Assembly (NCBI GenBank): GCA_018671895.1
Contig: JABHGV010000008.1
Coordinates: 16,154 to 80,153 of the forward strand
Origin: Rhodospirillaceae bacterium
GTDB lineage: Bacteria > Pseudomonadota > Alphaproteobacteria > Rhodospirillales > JABHCV01
DNA: 64,000 bases
Reading direction: 5' to 3'
The notes under the pieces are model-generated. The model was not told the DNA's origin, searched no databases, and saw only the letters and a list, made by a program, of their open reading frames with translations. The position numbers were made by a program, and so were the translations under genes. Within the stretch, counting starts at the first letter, position 1. The number at the start of each line of letters is the position of its first letter. Shown piece after piece: positions 34,284-43,288 of the stretch.

Positions 34284-36331
34284 AAAACGGGTGGTCCGAC
34301 AAGGAAGCCAAAAAATACATCGGGCGCTATGGGCGTGATGGTGTTGGCAAGGATCTGGCGCTGCGCGTTTACACGTCCCGGCTGTTGGGGCTTGAACCGC
34401 GACTGGTTCTGCACGGCGGCGGCAATACGTCGGTAAAGACCAGGATGGTGGACGTACAGGGAAACCGTACCGATGTGCTGTGCGTCAAGGGCAGCGGTTG
34501 GGATATGGGCGATATCGAACCGGCTGGTTTGCCCGCCGTTCGCTTGGAAAATCTGTGTGAACTGATCGCGCTCGATCGCTTAAGCGACGAAGACATGGTC
34601 AACGCCCAACGCGCCAATTTACTCGACAGCACCTCGCCGAACCCGTCGGTCGAAACCCTGTTGCATGCCTTCCTGCCGCACAAGTTCATCGACCACACCC
34701 ATTCCAACGCCGTTCTGTCGCTGACCGATCAGCCCGATGGCGATGCGCTCTGCCGGAAAGTCTATGGCAAATCCATGGGCTACGTTCCCTACATCATGCC
34801 GGGGTTCGCGCTGGCGAAAAAAGCCGTCGAGGTTTTCCGGCAAGACCCCACGGTCGAGGGATTGATCTTGTTCAAGCATGGCATTTTCACCTTCGGCGAC
34901 ACCGCCAAGCAGGCCTACACCCGCATGATCGACAAGGTGACGCTGGCCGAAAAGCGCCTGAAGAAGGGCAAAAAGAGAGTCTTCGTCGGGGCCAAGCTGC
35001 CGAAGCGCACCGCCACAGCAGCCCAGGTCGCGCCGATCCTGCGCGGGCTTGTTGCTTTGCCGGGCAGTTCTGAGGGATCGTACAAGCGCATGGTGATGGA
35101 TTTCCGCACCAGCAAGACCGTTCGCGCTTTCGTCGATGGCAAGGACGTGAAGCGTTACTCCCAACAGGGCACCGCGACGCCTGATCACGTTATTCGCACC
35201 AAGCAGAAGCCGCTGATCGTGCCAGCTCCGGTTGCCGATGATCTGGATGGATTTGCGCGGGGTGCGGCGCGTGCCTTGAAGGCGTATCAGAAATCCTATC
35301 ACGCTTATTTCGAGCGCCAGAACAAGCGCCAAGAAACGCCGAAGACCGAACTGGACGCCATGCCACGGCTGATTTTGGTGCCGGGCCTGGGCCTGTTTGG
35401 CTTGGGCGCAAACGCCAAGGCCGCAGGAATTGCCGCCGATCTGGGCGAGACCAATGTCATGGTCATCACAGGCGCCGAGTCCATGAGTTCGTACAAGGTG
35501 ATCGGCGAACGCGATTGTTTCGATCTTGAATACTGGTCGCTGGAACAGGCGAAGTTGGGCAAGGGTGCGGAAAAGCCGCTGGCCCGACAGGTTGCCGTGG
35601 TTACTGGTGGTGGATCGGGCATCGGGGCGGCCACCGCTCAGGCGTTTGCCGCTGTGGGTTGCGAAGTCGCCGTGCTGGACCGCGATATCAAGGCCGCCAA
35701 GACCGTGGCCGACAGCTTCGGCGGTCTCGCCATCGCCTGTGATGTGACCAATGCTCGTTCTATAAACGCCGCGCTGGACAAGGTGGCCGCGACCTATGGC
35801 GGTGTCGATATCGTGGTATCGAATGCTGGTGCCGCGTGGCAGGGACGCATCGGCGATGTGTCCGACAAGGTGCTGCGTCAAAGTTTCGAGCTCAATTTCT
35901 GGGGTCATCAGAATGTGGCGAAAAAAGCGACCCAGATCATGCGGGCTCAAGGCACTGGCGGGTGCTTGCTGTTCAACACGTCGAAACAGGCGATCAATCC
36001 GGGGCCCGATTTCGGCCCTTATGGTTTGCCGAAAGCAGCCACCTTGTTTTTGATGCGCCAGTACGCGGTTGACCACGGCAGCGATGGCATTCGGTCCAAC
36101 GCCGTCAATGCCGACCGTATTCGCTCCAACCTGTTGACCAACGACATGATTGCCTCGCGCTCGAAGGCCCGTGGTTTGACCGAAAAAGATTACCTGTCGG
36201 GCAATCTGCTGGGCCGCGAAGTCACAGCCGAAGACGTGGCTAACTGTTTCGTCGATCTGGCGTGTGCGGAAAAAACCACAGCCTCGGTGGCCACCGTCGA
36301 CGGCGGCAACATCGCGGCGGCGTTAAGGTAG
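34280..36331 (+). CDS. Bifunctional class II aldolase / short-chain dehydrogenase
   Basis: 683 residues in two parts. Aldolase domain (about 1-400): GGGNTSVKTRMVD, VKGSGWDMGDI, HTHSNAVLSL (metal His pair), ILFKHGIFTFGDTAKQAY (third His). SDR domain from about 430: VVTGGGSGIGAATAQAFA, VSNAGAAWQ and YGLPK. It resembles RhaD-type aldolase-dehydrogenases (rhamnulose-1-phosphate aldolase/lactaldehyde reductase). Next to mtnP and mtnA it is the likely aldolase of the DHAP shunt that splits 5-(methylthio)ribulose 1-phosphate or 5-deoxyribulose 1-phosphate to DHAP and an aldehyde, the SDR half acting on the aldehyde. Substrate is inferred from context. Confidence 0.85.
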   Translation: MKNGWSDKEAKKYIGRYGRDGVGKDLALRVYTSRLLGLEPRLVLHGGGNTSVKTRMVDVQGNRTDVLCVKGSGWDMGDIEPAGLPAVRLENLCELIALDRLSDEDMVNAQRANLLDSTSPNPSVETLLHAFLPHKFIDHTHSNAVLSLTDQPDGDALCRKVYGKSMGYVPYIMPGFALAKKAVEVFRQDPTVEGLILFKHGIFTFGDTAKQAYTRMIDKVTLAEKRLKKGKKRVFVGAKLPKRTATAAQVAPILRGLVALPGSSEGSYKRMVMDFRTSKTVRAFVDGKDVKRYSQQGTATPDHVIRTKQKPLIVPAPVADDLDGFARGAARALKAYQKSYHAYFERQNKRQETPKTELDAMPRLILVPGLGLFGLGANAKAAGIAADLGETNVMVITGAESMSSYKVIGERDCFDLEYWSLEQAKLGKGAEKPLARQVAVVTGGGSGIGAATAQAFAAVGCEVAVLDRDIKAAKTVADSFGGLAIACDVTNARSINAALDKVAATYGGVDIVVSNAGAAWQGRIGDVSDKVLRQSFELNFWGHQNVAKKATQIMRAQGTGGCLLFNTSKQAINPGPDFGPYGLPKAATLFLMRQYAVDHGSDGIRSNAVNADRIRSNLLTNDMIASRSKARGLTEKDYLSGNLLGREVTAEDVANCFVDLACAEKTTASVATVDGGNIAAALR

Positions 36332-36332
36332 A

Positions 36333-37532
36333 TTAAGCCACCTGCCTGCGGCGATGGTTGGCCAGCCACAGCACCGCGACGATGACAATACCGACAGGGC
36401 CGATGGCGGCGATGTTGACGGCGTTCCAATCCAGATAATGCAGGATCGTGCCCGAGAACAGCGACGCCACCGCCACTGTGCCGAACACCAGAAAATTGTT
36501 CAGCGCCTGAACCTTGGCCCGTTCCGTTTCCTCGTAGGTTTCCGTCAGCAGGATTGAGCCGCCGATAAAGGTGAAGTTCCAGCCCAGCCCCAGCAGCACC
36601 AGCGAGACCCAGAAATGCTCAATGCTGATGCCCGCCAGCGACACCCCGGCTGATGCGGCCAGCAGGATGCCGCCGGTGAGTATCACCTTCAGCACGCCGA
36701 GGCGTCGGCACAAGTCCCCGGTAAAAAACGCCGGGCCATACATGGCGACGATATGCCACTGAATAACGAACGAGGCATCGTCGATAATGAAACCGCAGCC
36801 GATCATCGACAGCGGTGTCGCGGTCATCACCAGGCTCATCACGCCATAGCCGATCATACCGCTGATGACGGCGACAATCAGGGCCGGTTGGCGGGCCAGT
36901 TCGCCAAGCGGTCGTCCGCCACGTTGGCGATCTTCCAGTTTCAGCTGAGGAATATTAACCCGGGACAGCAACCCCATTGAAAGGATGGCAAGACCGATAA
37001 CGGTGATGTACGAACCGACGAAGGCGACGTCTTGCATCATGTCGTGGGTCAGCTTGACCAGTTCCGGCCCGGCAAAGGCAGCGACGACACCGCCCGCCAT
37101 GACCAGCGAGATGGCGCGGCTTCTGAAATCGGCGTGGGCGACGTCGGCGGCAGCAAAACGATAGTAAAGGGCGAAACCGCCGTACACGCCAATGATGAAG
37201 GTGCCGAAGCTGAACAGCCAGAAATTTTCCTGATAAATGGCGAACGATGCGACCGCCCCGCCGATGACACCGAACAGGGTGCCGAGCATGAAACCGGCCC
37301 GCCGCCCGATCCGCTTCATCAGCAACGAGGCCGGGATGGTGACCAGGGTCGAGGCGATGACGATGGTTGAAATGGGCAGGGTGGCGAGTGCTTTGTTAGC
37401 GGCCAGTTCGGCCCCGACCAGCCCGCTGAGGATGATCAGCATCGACTGGCTGGTCACATAGAACGCCTGGGCCACGGCCAGCACGATAACGTTGCGGCGG
37501 TCCCTTGAATGATCGTGCTCGGTGGTTGTCAT
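36333..37532 (-). CDS. MFS transporter
   Basis: 399 residues with about 12 hydrophobic segments, a basic loop GRRAGFMLG between TM2 and TM3 (LLMKRIGRRAGF) typical of the major facilitator fold, and GLGWNFTFIGGSILLTE in the second half. Substrate unknown. It is convergent with the aldolase/SDR gene with only one base between stops, and lies upstream of petABC on the same strand, but a repeat copy separates it from petC. Confidence 0.85.
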   Translation of the reverse strand: MTTTEHDHSRDRRNVIVLAVAQAFYVTSQSMLIILSGLVGAELAANKALATLPISTIVIASTLVTIPASLLMKRIGRRAGFMLGTLFGVIGGAVASFAIYQENFWLFSFGTFIIGVYGGFALYYRFAAADVAHADFRSRAISLVMAGGVVAAFAGPELVKLTHDMMQDVAFVGSYITVIGLAILSMGLLSRVNIPQLKLEDRQRGGRPLGELARQPALIVAVISGMIGYGVMSLVMTATPLSMIGCGFIIDDASFVIQWHIVAMYGPAFFTGDLCRRLGVLKVILTGGILLAASAGVSLAGISIEHFWVSLVLLGLGWNFTFIGGSILLTETYEETERAKVQALNNFLVFGTVAVASLFSGTILHYLDWNAVNIAAIGPVGIVIVAVLWLANHRRRQVA

Positions 37533-37556
37533 TATATGTCGCGCATTTTGGTTTTC

Positions 37557-37710
37557 GCATCCTTCGGATGGCGCGTTCTCTGGAAGCCAGATTTAAAAGT
37601 GAACGAGGAGTCAGGTTTTCAAAGCCTGACTCCTGTTAACAAACTTGTTTTGACTTCCAGAGTCCCAAAAGCCTAGGGGCGAATAGCCCCGCCCGGCGAC
37701 TGAGGGGCAG
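37557..37710. repeat. Dispersed hairpin repeat, copy (G), reverse
   Basis: Copy in reverse orientation between MFS start and petC stop. It has the gcatccttcggatggcgc hairpin, tctggaagccaga, an AGTCAGGTTTTCAAAGCCTGACT hairpin, tgacttccaga, ccaaaagcctaggggcga and cgcccggcgactgaggggca. It lacks the central GCCGAACGGTCGGC and GCCCGCAGTCGCGGGC stems. Confidence 0.8.
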
Positions 37711-37712
37711 TA

Positions 37713-38486
37713 TTAGTGAACGCGTGCCCAGATTTTCCGTTTCAGGGCATACATCAGCACCGTCAGGAAGAACAGGAACACCATGACCTTGACGCCCATG
37801 CGTTTACGCTCTTCCAGTTCCGGGCTTGCCGTCCACGTCAGGAACACCGAAACGTCTTTGGCGATCTGATCCTTGGTTGCCTTGGTACCGTCGGCGTATT
37901 CGACGCTGTCATCGTCGATTGGCGGCGGCATGGCGATCTGATTGCCGGGGAAGACACCGTTGTAGTACATGCCGTCGGCTAACTCGATGCCTTCGGGTGC
38001 TTCTTCGTGATAATCGGTCAGCACCGCGTACATATAGCTGGCGCCGCCCTTGCGGGCCTTGATCATCAAGGATAAGTCCGGCGGCAGGGCACCGTTGTTC
38101 GATGCTCGGGCCGCGTTGTCGTTGGCGTAGGGTGGAACGAAGCGGTCGGCAAGGATGGCCGGACGCATGAACATTTCGCCTTCGTCGTCGGGGCCGTCCT
38201 GGACCTCGTATTCCCCGGCCAGTTCCTTGGCTTCGGCTTCGGTGAAACCAATGTCCATCAGGTTGCGATAGGCAACCAGACGGGCCGAATGGCAACCGGC
38301 GCAGACTTCGAAGTAGACCTGGGTGCCACGTTTCAGCGCACCCCGGTCGAAGCTGCCGAAGATACCGTCAAAGGACCAATCCATTTTCGGGATAGGCCCG
38401 GCACCGGATGCATTTGCGGTGGCGGTCAGTCCGGTCATTACCAACCCTGCGGTAACGGCGGAGAAAAGGAGTTTCTTGAATGTCAT
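37713..38486 (-). CDS. petC: Cytochrome c1 (bc1 complex)
   Basis: Haem-c subunit of ubiquinol-cytochrome c oxidoreductase. 257 residues: signal peptide to about 26, haem motif VCAGCHSARL near 57-66, the conserved YRNL and the DLSLMIKARKGGASYMYAVLTDY segment, MPPPIDDD (near the Met ligand loop) and a C-terminal membrane anchor (MVFLFFLTVLMYALKRKIW). Third gene of petABC, three bases after petB. Confidence 0.95.
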   Translation of the reverse strand: MTFKKLLFSAVTAGLVMTGLTATANASGAGPIPKMDWSFDGIFGSFDRGALKRGTQVYFEVCAGCHSARLVAYRNLMDIGFTEAEAKELAGEYEVQDGPDDEGEMFMRPAILADRFVPPYANDNAARASNNGALPPDLSLMIKARKGGASYMYAVLTDYHEEAPEGIELADGMYYNGVFPGNQIAMPPPIDDDSVEYADGTKATKDQIAKDVSVFLTWTASPELEERKRMGVKVMVFLFFLTVLMYALKRKIWARVH

Positions 38487-38489
38487 GAC

Positions 38490-39743
38490 TTATTCCTTCC
38501 CTTCGGCTTTAAGCACCGCTTCCGATATGGAATTCGGCACCGCGCGGGGTTTTTCCAGCTTGCCAAGCAGCGGGATGATGATGAGGAAATAGGCGAAGTA
38601 GAACGCCGTTGCTGCCTGTCCTAGCGGGACCAGGAAGCCTTCGGGCGGTTTCATGCCGACATAGCCCAAAATCAGGCAGTCGATGAAGAACAACCAGAAG
38701 AACTGCTTGAAGATCGGACGGAACTTGGCGCTGCGGACCTTCGAGCCGTCGAGCCACGGCAGGAACAACAGAACCAGGATCGATGCGAACATCGCAATGA
38801 CGCCCAGAAGCTTGGCTGGCATAAAGAAGATGTCAAACGTGATCGCGCGCAGGATCGCGTAGAACGGCAGGAAGTACCATTCGGGCACGATGTGCGGCGG
38901 GGTCACCAGCGGGTTCGCCGGGATGTAGTTGTCAGGCTCGCCAAAGAAGTCAGGCGCGAAGAAGACAAAGCCCAGATAGAACATCATCAGCACACCGACG
39001 CCGAACAGATCCTTGATCGTGTAGTACGGGTGGAACGGGATGCTGTCGCCTTCGCTTTTCATTTCGACGCCCAGCGGGTTCGATGATTTAACCGTGTGCA
39101 GTGCCCACAGGTGAACCACGACCAGTGCAAAGATAATGAACGGCAACAGGTAATGCAGCGAGAAGAAGCGGTTTAGGGTCGGGTTATCGACCGAGAAGCC
39201 ACCCCACAGCCAGTTGACGATCATCTCGCCAACCAGTGGTACGGCGGTGAACATGTTGGTGATGACGGTGGCGCCCCAGAAGCTCATCTGGCCCCAGGGA
39301 AGCACGTAGCCCATGAAGGCCGTTGCCATCATCGCCAGGATGATAAACACGCCGATCATCCACAGGATTTCGCGCGGTGCCTTGTAAGAACCGTAATACA
39401 GGCCGCGCAGCAAGTGGATGTAGACGATGATGAAGAACATCGATCCGCCATTCATATGCAGATAGCGCAACAGCCAGCCATAGTTGACGTCGCGCATGAT
39501 GCGCTCGACGGAATCAAATGCCATCGATGTGTGCGGTGTGTACTGCATGGCCAGCACGATGCCGGTCATGATCATGATGACCAGAACGAACAGTGCCAGG
39601 GAGCCAAAGTTCCACCAGTAATTCAGGTTCTTCGGCGTCGGGTAATCGACGGCGCTGTCCTTCATCATGGTGAAGACGGGCAGGCGGACGTCAATCCATT
39701 GAACGAGAGGGTTTTTCCAGTTCGGCGTATGTGATGTGCTCAT
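38490..39743 (-). CDS. petB: Cytochrome b (bc1 complex)
   Basis: Haem-b membrane subunit with the Qo and Qi sites. 417 residues, eight TM helices. Diagnostic pieces: [32 protein letters not shown] (two haem His), [19 protein letters not shown] (Qo), [21 protein letters not shown] (two haem His), [15 protein letters not shown] (PEWY of Qo). Long for the family by the alphaproteobacterial C-terminal helix. Starts 13 bases after petA. Confidence 0.96.
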   Translation of the reverse strand: MSTSHTPNWKNPLVQWIDVRLPVFTMMKDSAVDYPTPKNLNYWWNFGSLALFVLVIMIMTGIVLAMQYTPHTSMAFDSVERIMRDVNYGWLLRYLHMNGGSMFFIIVYIHLLRGLYYGSYKAPREILWMIGVFIILAMMATAFMGYVLPWGQMSFWGATVITNMFTAVPLVGEMIVNWLWGGFSVDNPTLNRFFSLHYLLPFIIFALVVVHLWALHTVKSSNPLGVEMKSEGDSIPFHPYYTIKDLFGVGVLMMFYLGFVFFAPDFFGEPDNYIPANPLVTPPHIVPEWYFLPFYAILRAITFDIFFMPAKLLGVIAMFASILVLLFLPWLDGSKVRSAKFRPIFKQFFWLFFIDCLILGYVGMKPPEGFLVPLGQAATAFYFAYFLIIIPLLGKLEKPRAVPNSISEAVLKAEGKE

Positions 39744-39756
39744 TTTTTATATGTCC

Positions 39757-40308
39757 TCAGCCGATGCGGATGTTGGTGTCATCAAGGAACGTGTAGCCCG
39801 GAACTTCCATGTTCTTCGGCGCCGGACCCTTGCGGATGCGCCCCGACGTATCGTAGTGCGATCCGTGGCACGGGCAGAACCAGCCGCCATACTCGCCTTT
39901 CGGCTCGCCGGTCTTCTGGCCCAGGGGGATGCAGCCCAGGTGCGTGCAAACGCCGACCATGATCAGCCATTCGGGTTTTTGTACCCGGGCTTCGTCGGTT
40001 TCGGGATCGGGCAGGGCAGCCGTGTCATCGGCTTCGGCCTCTTTGATTTCTTCTGCGCCACGGTGGCGAACAAAGACCGGCTTGCCGCGCCACACAACGG
40101 TGATCGACTGTCCGACTTCGATCGGGGACAGGTCGACCTCGGTCGACGACAGGGCCAGCACATCGGCGGCCGGGTTCATGCTGTCGACGAGCGGCCACAT
40201 GGCCAGCCCGGTGCCGACGACACCAACGGTGGACGTCGCGATCAACAGAAAGTCGCGACGGTTTTCTTCGGCCTCGGCCGCAGGATTGGAACTGGTTGCA
40301 TCAGTCAT
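39757..40308 (-). CDS. petA: Rieske iron-sulfur protein (bc1 complex)
   Basis: 2Fe-2S subunit that takes an electron from quinol. 183 residues: Tat-like start [23 protein letters not shown] (twin Arg), then a soluble domain with VCTHLGCIP and [10 protein letters not shown] as cluster ligands and disulfide Cys. The C-terminal loop [10 protein letters not shown] is normal. First gene of the petABC operon; promoter should be in 40309-40470, shared with trmL reading the other way. Confidence 0.96.
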   Translation of the reverse strand: MTDATSSNPAAEAEENRRDFLLIATSTVGVVGTGLAMWPLVDSMNPAADVLALSSTEVDLSPIEVGQSITVVWRGKPVFVRHRGAEEIKEAEADDTAALPDPETDEARVQKPEWLIMVGVCTHLGCIPLGQKTGEPKGEYGGWFCPCHGSHYDTSGRIRKGPAPKNMEVPGYTFLDDTNIRIG

Positions 40309-40470
40309 GGAATTGCCTCTGAATTGCCCGCTATTTGGGCGGTAAAGGGTTCTCTTTTTTTATAGGCTTTCCGCCGTATAAGGCGCTGTGGCGACAGGAT
40401 ATACTGCAAATTCCGCCAAAAAGCAAAGCCTAGATAAGGTGTTGCTAATTTAAGAATTTCTGGAGTTGAC

Positions 40471-40917
40471 ATGCGCCTTGCCCTTTACCAGCCCGATATC
40501 CCTCAAAACGCAGGCACACTGCTGCGTACAGCGGCCTGTCTGGCGATTTCCGTCGATGTGATCGAGCCATGTGGTTTCGTCTTTTCCGACAAACAATTTC
40601 GCCGTGCCGGCATGGATTACCTGAAAAACATGGATGTTGTCCGCCACGACTCATGGGCGGCATTTGGGGATTCGTCCGAACGCCGGGGGTCCAGGCTGGT
40701 GCTGCTGTCGACCAGGGCCCAGACGGTTTATACGGATTTCGCCTTTCAAAGCGGCGATATTCTGATGGTCGGGCGCGAAAGCGCAGGCGTTCCAGATGAT
40801 GTGTTTGGTGCCACAGATGCCCAGGTGCGGGTGCCGATGGTGGATGGTGCACGGTCTTTGAATGTCGCCATTGCCGCGGCCATGGTGCTGGGGGAAGCGC
40901 TCAGGCAAACAAACTAG
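40471..40917 (+). CDS. trmL: tRNA (cytidine/uridine-34-2'-O)-methyltransferase TrmL
   Basis: SPOUT-class methyltransferase for the wobble base of tRNA-Leu. 148 residues: LALYQPDIPQNAGTLLRTAACL, IEPCGFVFSDKQFRRAGMDYL, and the trefoil-knot SAM site GDILMVGRESAGVPDDVF with VRVPMVDGARSLNVAIAAAMVLGEALRQ. Length fits the short, single-domain type. Divergent from petA; convergent with cca across a repeat copy. Confidence 0.94.
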   Translation: MRLALYQPDIPQNAGTLLRTAACLAISVDVIEPCGFVFSDKQFRRAGMDYLKNMDVVRHDSWAAFGDSSERRGSRLVLLSTRAQTVYTDFAFQSGDILMVGRESAGVPDDVFGATDAQVRVPMVDGARSLNVAIAAAMVLGEALRQTN

Positions 40918-40930
40918 GTTTGTTTGCTTT

Positions 40931-41077
40931 TATGCTGCCCCTCAGTCGCCGGGCGGGGCTATTCGCCCCTTGGCTTTCGCCGAACGGTCGGCGGCCCGCA
41001 GTCGCGGGCTTGTAGAAAACCTGACTCCTGTAAAAATTAAAACCTGACTTCCAGAAGCCGCGCCGCGCAGCGCACCT
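40931..41077. repeat. Dispersed hairpin repeat, full copy (A)
   Basis: Reference copy between convergent trmL and cca. In order: ctgcccctcagtcgccgg; hairpin GGGGC-tattc-GCCCC; ttggctttc; hairpin GCCGAacggTCGGC; hairpin GCCCGCagtcGCGGGC; a cctgactcctgt half; an A/T spacer; acctgacttccagaagcc; GC hairpin CCGCGCCGCGCAGCGC. No ORF in it is likely to be expressed. Confidence 0.85.
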
Positions 41078-41096
41078 AAAAAACAGTCATTCCCGC

Positions 41097-42389
41097 TCAG
41101 GCATTTATAATATTTTTCAGCTTCTCCAGACAGGCGTCGCGGTCGGCCTGAAAGTCGCCGTCCCGCCACCAGTCCTCGACTCCCTTTAACACCTCGCCGA
41201 CACGCTCGCCCGGTTGCAGGCCCAAATCCAGTGCGTCGCTGCCCTTGACCGGCAATGTCTTGGGCTTCCAGTCGTCGATGATCTTGATCACGCCCAACCA
41301 GGCGTCGGTGCGTTTGGACGGGTGTCGCGGGTTTTCCGCCATTTCCCCGGCCCACGCCAGCAAGGCGCGGTCGCGCACGCTTTCGGCCCCGGTTTGTTGC
41401 AGGGCGGCGCGGATTTCTTTTTCAGAAGCCTCGGGACTGGCCGAAAAATCGTCGCGGGTCATGATGTTCAGGCGTTCGCGCTGATGGTTCGACAGGCGCA
41501 GGCGCTGCGCCAGTTCGCCGTGGCCGTCGGGGTCCACCTCGAGCAGGCTGGCCAGCCGTCGCAGGGTGTCGGGTGTAACCGTCTCGACCTTGATGGCGGT
41601 GGTTTCCATCCACGACATCATGCGCAGGCGGCCAAAATCGACCGCCTCGGGCAGGCAGTGTTCCAACACCCGCTCGCCGTTCATCAGCACGATGGTATCG
41701 GCCGGGTGCGGGGCATCCAGTATCCTCAGCAGCTCGTCGCGGACACGCTCTGATGACAGTTCCTTCAGCCGCGGTGCCAGCAGGCGACAGGCGGCCAGTG
41801 CGTCCTTGTCGGGCGGCGGATTGCCGAAGGTGGCGTAAAAACGGAAGTAACGCAGCAGCCTAAGAATATCTTCTTCGACGCGCTCGCGCGCCACGCCGAC
41901 GAACCGCACCCAGCGGTTGCCCAGATCGTCCATGCCGCCGAGCAGGTCGAAAACATCGCCGTCGATATTGCTCGACAGGGTGTTGATGGTGAAATCGCGA
42001 CGCTGGGCATCAATCAGCCAGTCTTCGGTGAAATCGACGGTGGCGTGGCGTCCATGGCTTTCGGTGTCAACGCGCAGGGTCGTTACTTCATAATGACGGG
42101 ACCCGGCAACGACGGTGATGGTGCCATGGTCGATGCCCGTCGGGATCGCCTTGATGCCGGCCGTGGCCATCAGTTCCATCACCCGTTCAGGCGTTTCCGG
42201 GGTGGCGATGTCGACGTCGGTGACCGGTCGTTTCAAGATGCCGTCGCGCACACAGCCGCCGACGAACCGTGCCTCGTGACCATCGGCCATCAATGCCTTC
42301 ATGACGGCAATGGTCTCAGGCGCGACCATCCAGTCTTGCGGATCCAGTTTGCCGATGGGGGTGTCGTGGGTGGCGCCCTGGGCCTTCAT
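41097..42389 (-). CDS. cca: CCA tRNA nucleotidyltransferase
   Basis: Class II nucleotidyltransferase, 430 residues. GGCVRDGILKRPVTDVDIA near residue 41-59 has the GGxVRD turn and the catalytic DxD. TLRVDTESHGRHATVDFTEDWLIDAQRRDFTINTL, RFVGVARERVEEDILRLLRYFRF and a C-terminal helical half follow. It adds or repairs CCA ends, although some family members only add poly(A). The start overlaps by four bases the stop of the small gene before it on this strand. Confidence 0.92.
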   Translation of the reverse strand: MKAQGATHDTPIGKLDPQDWMVAPETIAVMKALMADGHEARFVGGCVRDGILKRPVTDVDIATPETPERVMELMATAGIKAIPTGIDHGTITVVAGSRHYEVTTLRVDTESHGRHATVDFTEDWLIDAQRRDFTINTLSSNIDGDVFDLLGGMDDLGNRWVRFVGVARERVEEDILRLLRYFRFYATFGNPPPDKDALAACRLLAPRLKELSSERVRDELLRILDAPHPADTIVLMNGERVLEHCLPEAVDFGRLRMMSWMETTAIKVETVTPDTLRRLASLLEVDPDGHGELAQRLRLSNHQRERLNIMTRDDFSASPEASEKEIRAALQQTGAESVRDRALLAWAGEMAENPRHPSKRTDAWLGVIKIIDDWKPKTLPVKGSDALDLGLQPGERVGEVLKGVEDWWRDGDFQADRDACLEKLKNIINA

Positions 42390-42676
42390 TGCCCGGCTTC
42401 CTTGCCCGGCGCGGGCTCTATATGGCCGGGGACGATTTTACCGTCCTTGGAATAGGGCGCTATGTATTCGCCTTCCGGGTCCATGCCGCCAAACATCACG
42501 GTTGCCACCAGGGCGGCCAGCATCAGCGCGAACCCGGCAACGATCAGTGCAAACCACGGCCCCTGGCTTAATGGTTCGGTGTCGTCGCCACGCCGCGCCG
42601 CCATTGTCGACCAGATCACATAGACCAGGGTCGGCAGCGCCAACGGCAATATATAGGTCAGAAGAATTCGCATCAT
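42386..42676 (-). CDS. Small membrane protein (DUF6111-like)
   Basis: 96 residues with two hydrophobic segments (about 3-24 and 43-66) and a soluble C-terminal tail GMDPEGEYIAPYSKDGKIVPGH. It fits the small alphaproteobacterial membrane proteins that stand between the CoA pyrophosphatase and cca genes; function is unknown. It overlaps both neighbours by four bases, so the three are translated together. Confidence 0.72.
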   Translation of the reverse strand: MMRILLTYILPLALPTLVYVIWSTMAARRGDDTEPLSQGPWFALIVAGFALMLAALVATVMFGGMDPEGEYIAPYSKDGKIVPGHIEPAPGKEAGQ

Positions 42677-43278
42677 TGTTCGCTCAGTACCTGATACAGG
42701 TTGAACAGCATACCGGCTGTTGCCCCCCAGATGAAATGTTCGCCGTACGGCATGGCATGAAAAGTTCGCTCATGGCCTTCGAAATCGCCGCTGTGACGCT
42801 GGTGGTTGGCGGCATCCAGAAAGAAAGCCAGCGGCACTTCGAATATTTCGGCGACCTCTGTCGGGTCCGGGCGCAGATCAAACGGCGGGGTGACGGTTGC
42901 GACCACAGGCGTCACGCAAAACCCGGTGCGGGTCTGGTAATCATCCAGGCGCCCGATAATGTCGATATGGCAGCGCGCCAGCCCGGTTTCTTCTTCGGTT
43001 TCGCGCAACGCCGTTTCTTCCGGCGTCTCGTCATGGGCTTCCATATGGCCACCGGGAAAGCTGATCTGACCCGGATGGTGGGCCAGATTTTCGGTGCGCC
43101 GGGTCAATAATATGGTGGTTTCGTGCGCGTGCTCAATCAACGCGACCAGCACCGCGGCGGGCACCAGTTCTTCATCAGAACGGGTGCCGGGGTTCAGGTC
43201 GTGATCACCGCGCGACGGCAGCCCGCCCGATGCCGGGCGGTGGTGGCGAATTTTTTCCTTATCAAAGGCATCTACCAT
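42673..43278 (-). CDS. CoA pyrophosphatase, NUDIX family
   Basis: NUDIX hydrolase that cleaves CoA to 4'-phosphopantetheine and 3',5'-ADP. About 201 residues: the UPF0035 signature LLTRRTENLAHHPGQISFPGGHME before the NUDIX box GGHMEAHDETPEETALRETEEETGL. The VVATVTPPFDL and IFEVPLAFFL segments agree with CoA-specific members (NudL/YeaB). I take ATG 43278; a GTG at 43305 would overlap the end of the LysR gene. It leads the cluster NUDIX-small membrane protein-cca. Confidence 0.88.
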   Translation of the reverse strand: MVDAFDKEKIRHHRPASGGLPSRGDHDLNPGTRSDEELVPAAVLVALIEHAHETTILLTRRTENLAHHPGQISFPGGHMEAHDETPEETALRETEEETGLARCHIDIIGRLDDYQTRTGFCVTPVVATVTPPFDLRPDPTEVAEIFEVPLAFFLDAANHQRHSGDFEGHERTFHAMPYGEHFIWGATAGMLFNLYQVLSEQ

Positions 43279-43288
43279 GCGCGCTATT

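Noticed and set aside
34619..36076. 485-codon minus-strand frame opposite aldolase/SDR
   Set aside because: No domain seen, while the sense frame has two complete enzyme domains.
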